Positions 58,914 to 64,000 of a stretch of DNA of 64,000 bases are shown in pieces (the first letter of the stretch is position 1; each line of letters starts with the position of its first letter). Under the pieces are notes generated by a model. The model had not been told where the DNA came from. It ran no database searches and worked only from the letters and a program-made list of their open reading frames with translations. A program made the position numbers and the translations under genes. The stretch lies in assembly GCA_023151115.1 (NCBI GenBank), contig JAKLJP010000019.1, positions 1-64,000 of the forward strand, in the 5' to 3' direction. The stretch is from Anaerolineae bacterium. Lineage in GTDB: Bacteria > Chloroflexota > Anaerolineae > 4572-78 > J111.

Positions 58914-60449
58914 ATGGCAACAACTCCGGCAAATTCTTTTTTGATAAATCTTCCAAAACGGGTGTGGCAAGGATTGCTCGCCTTTTTTAGCCGGCTACAA
59001 TGGAAGCTGACCTTTGCCTACGCCCTCTCGACGGTGGCGACGACGGTGGTTTTAAGCGCGATTGGGCTGGGCTTAATGTGGTATCTCAACTTCTGGTCAA
59101 ACTGGCTGCCTAATCTTATTGCTGAAAGTTTGCTCAAAGTGACTTCCGTCCTGGTCCCTTATTTAGAGCAAAGTCCGCCCGATCGAGCCGGTTTGAATGG
59201 GTGGCTGCATAACGTTATTGCCGACGATAACCTGGTCATCAACATTCCCACCGACGAAGGCCAGCCGGACTCGAAACTGCCGGGGAATTTTGGCCCGGTA
59301 GTATTGATGGCCGTAGTGGACCGGCAAGGCCGGGTCCTGGCTGAATACCCCGTCGAAACGACTCCGCCGGAGACGCTGCTGCGAGCGCAAATTTCACCGG
59401 AGGCGCTTTCTAACCTGGAGGCCGCTTTACGCGGCGAAACCGATCCGGGGATGCTGGCCCAACGCACCGCCGATAATCATATCTTTGTCGCCGTGCCTAT
59501 TTTGCAAGCCGATCAACAGCTTCTGGGCGCCCTCTTTGTCGAACTGGCCTATCCGATAGAAGAAAGCGAGTTTCTGTGGTTGGTGCTGCAGCAAACCATT
59601 CTGCCGGTGGGGGGGGCTATGCTGGTGGTTGGGCTGATCGCCGGCACAGTTTTTGGCTTCTTTATTGCCCGCAGCCTGACCCGCCGGCTGCGTCGCCTGG
59701 CCGGGGCCGCCGATGCCTGGAGCCAAGGCAATTTTGAGGTGCTGATCCAGGACAGCTCCGCCGATGAGTTAAGTCAATTGGCCCGCCAGCTTAACCACAT
59801 GGCCCTGCAACTGCAAAATTTATTGCAGACCCGCCAGGAATTAGCCGCGCTGGAAGAGCGCAACCGGCTGGCCCGCGACTTGCACGATTCGGTCAAGCAG
59901 CAGATTTTTGCTACGGCCATGCAGGTCGGCGCGGCCCGCGCCTTATTAACCCAACAGCCCGAAACCGCCCAAACCCATTTGCTGGAAGCCGAGCGGCTGG
60001 TCCACGAGGCCCAGCAAGAGTTAACCACCCTCATCCGCGAGCTGCGCCCGGCGGCGCTGGAAGGTCAGGGCCTGGCCGCCGCGCTACGGCACTACGCTGC
60101 CGACTGGTCGCGCCAGAACCAGATCAGCTCCGAGGTGCGGGTGCAGGGCGAGCGTCCCTTACCCCTGGTCATCGAGCAGACCTTGTTTCGCGTGGCCCAG
60201 GAGGCCCTGGCCAACATCAGCCGCCACAGCGCAGCTACGGCGGCGGAAGTGCATCTGGCTTGCACAACTCATCAGGTTAATCTAACTATTTCTGATAACG
60301 GGCAGGGGTTTGATCCGGCCACAACCAATGGCAAGGGGTTGGGCTTGCGCAGCATGCGCGAGCGGGTGGGGGCGTTGGGCGGGGAGTTGGCTATTGAAAG
60401 CGAACCGCAAAGAGGGACGCGCATAGCGGCGCGGGTGACGACCAGTTAA
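58914..60449 (+). CDS. NarL-type sensor histidine kinase
   Basis: A 511-residue membrane sensor. A first membrane helix (about 36-58, STVATTVVLSAIGLGLMWYL) and a second (about 223-248, VGGAMLVVGLIAGTVFGFF) enclose an outside sensor domain of about 160 residues. A HAMP domain follows, then the HisKA_3 dimerisation domain with phospho-acceptor His in ERNRLARDLHDSVKQQ, and the ATP-binding domain (EALANISRHSAA, SDNGQGFD, GLGLRSMRERV). It pairs with the response regulator 77 bases downstream. The pair is divergent from the MacAB-like pump, as in envelope-stress sensing modules of the LiaRS type, so the pump may be its target. Confidence 0.94.
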   Translation: MATTPANSFLINLPKRVWQGLLAFFSRLQWKLTFAYALSTVATTVVLSAIGLGLMWYLNFWSNWLPNLIAESLLKVTSVLVPYLEQSPPDRAGLNGWLHNVIADDNLVINIPTDEGQPDSKLPGNFGPVVLMAVVDRQGRVLAEYPVETTPPETLLRAQISPEALSNLEAALRGETDPGMLAQRTADNHIFVAVPILQADQQLLGALFVELAYPIEESEFLWLVLQQTILPVGGAMLVVGLIAGTVFGFFIARSLTRRLRRLAGAADAWSQGNFEVLIQDSSADELSQLARQLNHMALQLQNLLQTRQELAALEERNRLARDLHDSVKQQIFATAMQVGAARALLTQQPETAQTHLLEAERLVHEAQQELTTLIRELRPAALEGQGLAAALRHYAADWSRQNQISSEVRVQGERPLPLVIEQTLFRVAQEALANISRHSAATAAEVHLACTTHQVNLTISDNGQGFDPATTNGKGLGLRSMRERVGALGGELAIESEPQRGTRIAARVTTS

Positions 60450-60460
60450 AAAATAAAAAA

Positions 60461-60511
60461 GGAGTCCAAAGCTTGCTTTGAAAAAAGTGACAAAGCAAGC
60501 TTTGTCACTCC
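60461..60511. repeat. GGAGTCCAAAGC palindrome (GGAGTGCAAA family)
   Basis: GGAGTCCAAAGCTTGCTTTG pairs with CAAAGCAAGCTTTGTCACTCC. It lies in the 77-base gap between the kinase and regulator genes. Confidence 0.75.
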
Positions 60512-60526
60512 AGGCAGGATAAACCT

Positions 60527-61189
60527 ATGACCGAACCCATCACCGTTTTAATTGTTGACGATCACAGTGTAGTGCGCCAGGGGGTGCGCGCTTTTATCGA
60601 AACTCAGCCGGATATTACCGTCGTGGCCGAGGCCGAGTCTGGGGCAGCGGCGGTTGAAGCTGCGGTTGAACACGCGCCCGACGTGGTATTGATGGATTTG
60701 GTGATGCCGGGGATGGACGGCGTCGAGGCAACCCGGCTGGTCAAACAGGCCAGTCCCCGCACCCAGGTGATTGTGCTGACCTCGTACCACCAGGATGAGC
60801 ATATTTTCCCGGCTATCCGCGCCGGGGCGCTGTCGTATTTGTTAAAAGATGTCGCGCCTAAAGAACTGGCCGATGCGGTTCGTAAAGCCGCGCGGGGCGA
60901 GGCGGTCTTGCATCCCCGCGTGGCTTCGCGGGTAGTCCAGGAGTTACACGGGGCGCGGCGAGAGGGAGCCAATCCTTTCACCGAATTGAGCGACCGCGAA
61001 TTGGATGTCCTGCGTCTGATTGCCGACGGCCTGAGCAATGCCGAGATTGCCGAGCGGTTGGTGATCAGCGATAAAACTGTCAAAAGCCACGTCAGCAATA
61101 TCCTCAACAAGCTCCACCTGGCCGACCGGACCCAGGCCGCCGTTTTTGCCTGGCGGGAGGGGGTGGTCCGGCGGAGTGAGGAGGGGTAA
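60527..61189 (+). CDS. NarL/LuxR-family response regulator
   Basis: A 220-residue regulator. The receiver domain has the acidic pair in VDDHSVVRQG, the phosphoacceptor Asp57 in LMDLVMPGMDG, the conserved Thr in VLTSYHQDEH and the Lys in YLLKDV. The C-terminal HTH is LSDRELDVLRLIADGLSNAE ... KTVKSHVSNILNKL. It lies directly downstream of its cognate kinase. It is separated by only ten bases from the end of the convergent VapC gene. Confidence 0.97.
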   Translation: MTEPITVLIVDDHSVVRQGVRAFIETQPDITVVAEAESGAAAVEAAVEHAPDVVLMDLVMPGMDGVEATRLVKQASPRTQVIVLTSYHQDEHIFPAIRAGALSYLLKDVAPKELADAVRKAARGEAVLHPRVASRVVQELHGARREGANPFTELSDRELDVLRLIADGLSNAEIAERLVISDKTVKSHVSNILNKLHLADRTQAAVFAWREGVVRRSEEG

Positions 61190-61198
61190 GCCTTGTAA

Positions 61199-61597
61199 TC
61201 AGGACAAACAGGTGAAGCCTTGTTCAACAAAGTGCTGGTCAAAAGCAAATACGGCGTCGAGACCCAAGCGCCGGACTGTTTCAAAACTGATGCAATCTAC
61301 CAGGCTTAAGTGGCGGCGATTGGCAATGAGAAGAGCAGCGACCCCGGCTAAATGCAGGGCTTCGTCAACCCACTCAACGTTAAGATAAGGCACAATGTTA
61401 TCCTCAAAGGCTTTGACCGCAACCAAGCCCACCCGATTTTGCAGAAGGGCGCATGTTTCGAGCAGAATGTAGTTTGTGCAAATAAGGATTGCATCCTGAT
61501 TAAGCAACTGTTCCCACACTTTTCTGGCTGATAAATGGTTCTTATCATCGTGGTGTAGCACAGCCATAATGGCCGAAGTATCAACCAAGACCTTCAT
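61199..61597 (-). CDS. PIN-domain ribonuclease toxin (VapC-like)
   Basis: A 132-residue PIN-domain protein. The acidic metal-binding residues are Asp6 (LVDTSAI), Glu47 (LLETCALL), Asp100 (SLVDCISFE) and Asp118 (AFDQHF), so the active site is complete. VapC proteins cleave RNA, often tRNA. Its start overlaps the end of the antitoxin gene by four bases (ATGA), the standard translational coupling of such pairs. Confidence 0.93.
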   Translation of the reverse strand: MKVLVDTSAIMAVLHHDDKNHLSARKVWEQLLNQDAILICTNYILLETCALLQNRVGLVAVKAFEDNIVPYLNVEWVDEALHLAGVAALLIANRRHLSLVDCISFETVRRLGLDAVFAFDQHFVEQGFTCLS

Positions 61598-61851
61598 TCC
61601 CCAAAATCTCCATAAGCCTCGGCCAAATACTGATCGTGATTTGTAGACAGATCAGAAACGCCTGATGAAAATTGACCCATAATTGCCAGGGCCTTGCGGC
61701 GTTTTTCCTCCCGTGTAAGTTGGTTACGAGCGCGGATAAAGTTTTCAATACTTTGTCGAATCAATTCAGCCATCGAAACGCCCCGTTCCTGGGCCATTTC
61801 TTTTAGGGTTCGGGATTGTTCCTCGGTTAATTGGATTTGAGTTCTGATCAT
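61594..61851 (-). CDS. Ribbon-helix-helix antitoxin (VapB-like)
   Basis: An 85-residue DNA-binding antitoxin. The N-terminus IRTQIQLTEEQSRTLKEMAQ forms the ribbon and first helix, followed by RGVSMAELIRQSIENF; the C-terminal part (about 50-85) should bind and mask the PIN toxin. AGGAGGA precedes the ATG. It is expected to repress its own promoter. A GGAGTGCAAA-type repeat lies immediately upstream. Confidence 0.9.
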   Translation of the reverse strand: MIRTQIQLTEEQSRTLKEMAQERGVSMAELIRQSIENFIRARNQLTREEKRRKALAIMGQFSSGVSDLSTNHDQYLAEAYGDFGE

Positions 61852-61870
61852 TTTGTCCTCCTCGTAAATA

Positions 61871-61917
61871 GGAGTGCAAACCTTGGTTTGCTGTCAGCAA
61901 GGCAAGCCTTGCACTCC
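61871..61917. repeat. GGAGTGCAAA palindrome, copy 2, with flanking unit
   Basis: Arms GGAGTGCAAACCTTGGTTTGC and GCAAGGCAAGCCTTGCACTCC, nearly identical to 28971-29018. The following TTTTCACGCTTCGCGTCGGT and TGGTGTGCC also recur beside copy 1, so the composite spans roughly 100 bases. Confidence 0.85.
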
Positions 61918-62031
61918 ATTTTCACGCTTCGCGTCGGTGGTGTGCCATAGGCTCATGATGACTCCTGTGCAATAGAGTGATTACACCATTAAAAACATGA
62001 TAACACAATGGGTAATTATTTAAAAATAAAA

Positions 62032-62058
62032 GCTGGGAAGTGAGGTTCACTTCCCAGC
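62032..62058 (-). terminator. Rho-independent terminator of the LysM-like gene
   Basis: Perfect 12-bp stem GCTGGGAAGTGA / TCACTTCCCAGC with a 3-base loop. On the minus strand it is followed by TTTTATTTTTAAA. It lies 40 bases after the stop codon. Confidence 0.9.
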
Positions 62059-62098
62059 CAATTGGGGATTGATTCTTTTGTGGAGCAGGGCAGTTTGT

Positions 62099-62878
62099 TT
62101 ACTTTATCTCTGACACCGGCATCATGATATGTTCGTAAGGCGTCCCGGCAAACATCACATAAGGCCCGCCATAGTGATGATCGGTGCTAAACAGGGTGAG
62201 GTCCAGTTTGCCGGGCAAAAGCAGCATCACATGGGGCGGGGTTGTCACCCAATCTTCGCCTGCGGCGGGTTCCAGGGCCAGCGGGTCGGTGTTGCTGGGG
62301 TCACTGCCGCCCTGAAGCATATAGGCCAATCCCGGTTCGGTGATGTTGGGTTCAGTGCCGCTGACAAGCGCGTTGAACCACTCCATCCACGTCTTGTCAA
62401 AACATTGCGGATCGTTGCCGGGCGTAGCGGGCCAGTCAGGAAAGCACGTCCAGCCATTGCTGCCGACCCGTAGTTCGATAAGAGGCGCCGTCGGGTCAGT
62501 GGGGTAATCCACAATGGTCGCATCCTGAGCAATGGCCGGCGGCGCGGCGCTCATCGCGCTGGCGGTGATGTCGGCGGCAGCAGGCGCTTCAGCCGGGGCA
62601 GTAGGAGCTTGGGCCATGTCATGGGCCGGGATACACAACTTCCAGCCCGGCTCGATCACATCCACGTTCTCAATTTTGGCGTAGCTGGCGTCGGCGGCAT
62701 TTTTGGCGTTGGTGGCGTCGGCAATGGCTTGATAGGCCAGCGGGTCGCCGTAGAATTTATCGGCCAGCTTTGACAGCCAATCATTGGCCTGCACCACGAC
62801 CTCCGAGTCGCAGGCAACCTCGCTTTGAGCCAGGGCCGCAGCCGGCGACAGGGACAACGCCATTGTTAGCAACACCAT
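62099..62878 (-). CDS. Exported LysM-like protein with probable N-terminal frameshift
   Basis: The 259-residue frame opens with the core and cleavage part of a signal peptide (VLLTMALSLSPAAALAQ) and continues with a LysM-like stretch (VQANDWLSKLADKFYGDPLA ... GWKLCIP), an Ala/Pro linker and a C-terminal domain with Trp, Asp and Cys (WTCFPDWPATPGNDPQCFDK) of unknown fold. The frame's own ATG lacks a ribosome site. A better start, ATG at 62903 with GAGGAG upstream, encodes MRKVFNLI in another frame; removing one base near 62880 would join the two into a normal signal peptide. So one base is probably inserted, by sequencing error or mutation. A clean terminator follows. Confidence 0.75.
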   Translation of the reverse strand: MVLLTMALSLSPAAALAQSEVACDSEVVVQANDWLSKLADKFYGDPLAYQAIADATNAKNAADASYAKIENVDVIEPGWKLCIPAHDMAQAPTAPAEAPAAADITASAMSAAPPAIAQDATIVDYPTDPTAPLIELRVGSNGWTCFPDWPATPGNDPQCFDKTWMEWFNALVSGTEPNITEPGLAYMLQGGSDPSNTDPLALEPAAGEDWVTTPPHVMLLLPGKLDLTLFSTDHHYGGPYVMFAGTPYEHIMMPVSEIK

Positions 62879-62903
62879 AGATCAGGTTAAACACTTTTCT
62901 CAT

Positions 62904-63382
62904 TAGAAGATCTCCTCTCAATTGAATAAGGATGTTTAGAAACCACCGAAATTCCCCTTTAACGATGAATTCAACCACCCCCTTTCCAGAGAAAAAGCCG
63001 AGAGAATATCAATTTCAGGGCAATTATCTTGACAGGTATGGAACGAATTATCAGTAGACCGCAATGCACCCTTCGATACGCGCTTCGCGCACTCAGGATG
63101 CTGCGGTCTACTGATTATGTCACTTGTGCTTTTAGACATGGTGAGGCTGCCAGAGTGTTATACACAGGCAGCGCCGTAAAATGACCGATTTTTGGCAGAA
63201 GTTGATCAATTAAAGAGGTTAATGGGGTAATCTTGGTGGACTTGATTAAGAGGAACAGGTACGTGGAATAACGGTGAAACGCCCCCTGAGATAACAGCAT
63301 TATATCACAGAATTACATTCGTAACCTTACAATTTTTATTCGATTTGCAATAGTTTTGAATCAAAAGGGCATTAGCGCTCTG
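62904..63382. other. Intergenic region, one palindrome, no supported gene
   Basis: Apart from the 14-bp-arm palindrome at 63050-63115, I see no gene, tRNA or regulatory site. Short frames on the minus strand cross it but have no ribosome sites and no family resemblance. Confidence 0.6.
63050..63115. repeat. Palindrome with perfect 14-bp arms
   Basis: ATCAGTAGACCGCA (63050-63063) pairs with TGCGGTCTACTGAT (63102-63115). The loop contains CGCGCTTCGCGC, a smaller hairpin. Confidence 0.85.
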
Positions 63383-63411
63383 TTGTATTCTCAAAGTAGT
63401 TACGTTATAAT
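63383..63411 (+). promoter_or_regulatory. Sigma70-type promoter of the DUF4160-DUF2442 pair
   Basis: TTGTAT (63383-63388), 17-base spacer, TATAAT (63406-63411). The predicted start is near 63418, 32 bases before the first ATG. Confidence 0.65.
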
Positions 63412-63449
63412 TCCTCTACCCTGGTTCGAGTTCGATAGTGAGGCTGGCG

Positions 63450-63596
63450 ATGAGTCCCAGAGTCTTCAGAGAGGGCGATCTGATTTTCTGGTTTCACAGT
63501 TATGATGCATTGGTTGAAAATCGAGCCGGTGTTCATGTTGGCAAAGGTTCGCAAAATGACTCGACTGACCCTAAAATCTGGCGTAGAACAAACTAA
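63450..63596 (+). CDS. Short DUF4160-like protein
   Basis: A 48-residue frame below the usual size cut-off. Its sequence MSPRVFREGDLIFWFHSYDA, then AGVHVGKGSQND and DPKIW, follows the DUF4160 pattern (PxVFRxG, aromatic strand, HVHVGKG, KIW). Full DUF4160 proteins run to about 80 residues; this one stops after KIWRRTN, so it may be truncated or frameshifted. It overlaps the DUF2442 gene by 41 bases in another frame. DUF4160 and DUF2442 genes are often adjacent, which supports the call. GAGG lies a few bases before the ATG, downstream of a good promoter. Confidence 0.55.
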   Translation: MSPRVFREGDLIFWFHSYDALVENRAGVHVGKGSQNDSTDPKIWRRTN

Positions 63597-63897
63597 AGAG
63601 ACAACAAAATGGTACGACATCCCCTACCCGGCCAGCGCCTACACCTTTCCGCGTGAGGCGCTGCTTCATCGGGTACGCTTCGATGATGAATACATTCATC
63701 TGGAATTAACCGATGGTCGCCTGCTTTCTGTGCCTTTAGGGTGGATTCCCAGCCTGCATAACGCAGCCCCGGAGGAACGGGAAAAGTATGAAATCAGCCG
63801 AGACCGCCGCATGCTCATTTGGGACCCAGATAAGTGCGCCATCAATGACGAACTACGCCTGGCAGATTATTTAGGGCCGTGTAGCGATAATCAGTAA
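63556..63897 (+). CDS. DUF2442-family protein
   Basis: A 113-residue protein. The core HRVRFDDEYIHLELTDGRLL, SVPLGWIPSLHNAAPEEREK and the C-terminal LIWDPDKCAINDELRLADYL fit DUF2442, a small alpha/beta domain common next to DUF4160, often regarded as part of toxin-antitoxin-like pairs. I place the start at the ATG at 63556, where AAAGG lies seven bases upstream, rather than at earlier ATGs in the same frame that overlap the DUF4160-like gene. Function is not established. Confidence 0.85.
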   Translation: MTRLTLKSGVEQTKETTKWYDIPYPASAYTFPREALLHRVRFDDEYIHLELTDGRLLSVPLGWIPSLHNAAPEEREKYEISRDRRMLIWDPDKCAINDELRLADYLGPCSDNQ

Positions 63898-63900
63898 AGA

Positions 63901-63927
63901 GGGCGACTATTGCGGGCCAAGTCGCCC
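63901..63927 (+). terminator. Hairpin after the DUF2442 gene, weak terminator
   Basis: GGGCGACT (63901-63908) pairs with AGTCGCCC (63920-63927), followed by a mixed T-containing stretch rather than a clean T-run. Confidence 0.55.
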
Positions 63928-64000
63928 TTCGTGAAATCTCTTTTACCCCTATTTTCCCCTCACTGTAGCGCATACAGAAAATTATCAGAACTGCCCAAAT

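Noticed and set aside
62904..63300. Minus-strand frames upstream of the LysM-like gene
   Set aside because: They cross the palindrome at 63050-63115 and have no supporting features; only the MRKVFNLI start was kept as evidence of a frameshift.

Overview
This window looks like chromosomal DNA of a Chloroflexota bacterium (Anaerolineae/Caldilineae-like). That is an inference from gene content: BTAD/STAND-type regulators, several Ser/Thr kinases with extracellular C-termini, lipoproteins with Thr/Pro-rich linkers, an S2 protein with a long acidic tail, and GC-rich genes separated by AT-richer gaps full of palindromes. It is not a phage or plasmid: there is no transposase, integrase, rRNA or CRISPR array. 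One tRNA (Asn) is present.

Layout. 1-1.8 kb: frameshifted end of a DinB-like gene, repeats and an orphan OmpR-type response regulator. 1.9-11.8 kb (minus strand): a peptide/amide uptake locus with a formamidase/acetamidase, two Dpp-type permeases, an SBP_bac_5 lipoprotein, a dienelactone hydrolase and a 1351-residue regulator that fuses a SARP/BTAD activator and a STAND ATPase to a complete solute-binding domain. No transporter ATPase gene is present. 12-17.6 kb: two tandem MDR oxidoreductases, a class V aminotransferase and an unknown membrane protein. 17.7-22.1 kb (minus): rpsB-tsf-pyrH-frr-uppS. 22.4-26.1 kb (plus): dnaG, rpoD, tRNA-Asn. 26.4-28.9 kb: small unknown genes, a site-2 protease and a PPOX-family protein.

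29.2-46.3 kb is a signalling region. A 1418-residue protein combines a metallo-beta-lactamase fold, a STAS domain, a protein kinase, an AAA ATPase and TPRs. It is divergent from a 799-residue unknown protein, which is followed by two transmembrane kinases sharing an extracellular C-terminal domain. Next comes a nucleotide-cyclase/ATPase/TPR protein cut into two genes (44508-46295 and 39700-41283). The 3.2 kb between the halves is AT-rich and holds a tightly overlapping operon (TerB-like protein plus small helical proteins), a membrane protein and a putative nuclease/DUF2283 pair.

46.7-51.4 kb: MFS exporter, DUF3221-like lipoprotein, 3-hydroxyacyl-CoA dehydrogenase and acyl-CoA dehydrogenase. 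51.4-61.2 kb: an envelope module with a SH3/beta-propeller lipoprotein, MacAB-like ABC pump, Yip1 protein and a divergent NarL-type two-component pair. 61.2-63.9 kb: VapBC, a LysM-like exported protein with a probable frameshift, and a DUF4160-DUF2442 pair.

Across the whole window most intergenic gaps are filled by inverted repeats of several families. Some are near-identical dispersed 73- and 93-bp elements. Others are palindromes built from short degenerate tandem phrases, often nested, and several supply the stop codon of the neighbouring gene.

The best candidates for undescribed biology are the regulator/solute-binding fusion, the MBL-STAS-kinase-ATPase protein with its divergent partner, the island splitting the cyclase gene, and the intergenic palindrome system. 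All functional statements rest on reading motifs by eye; no database search was run.
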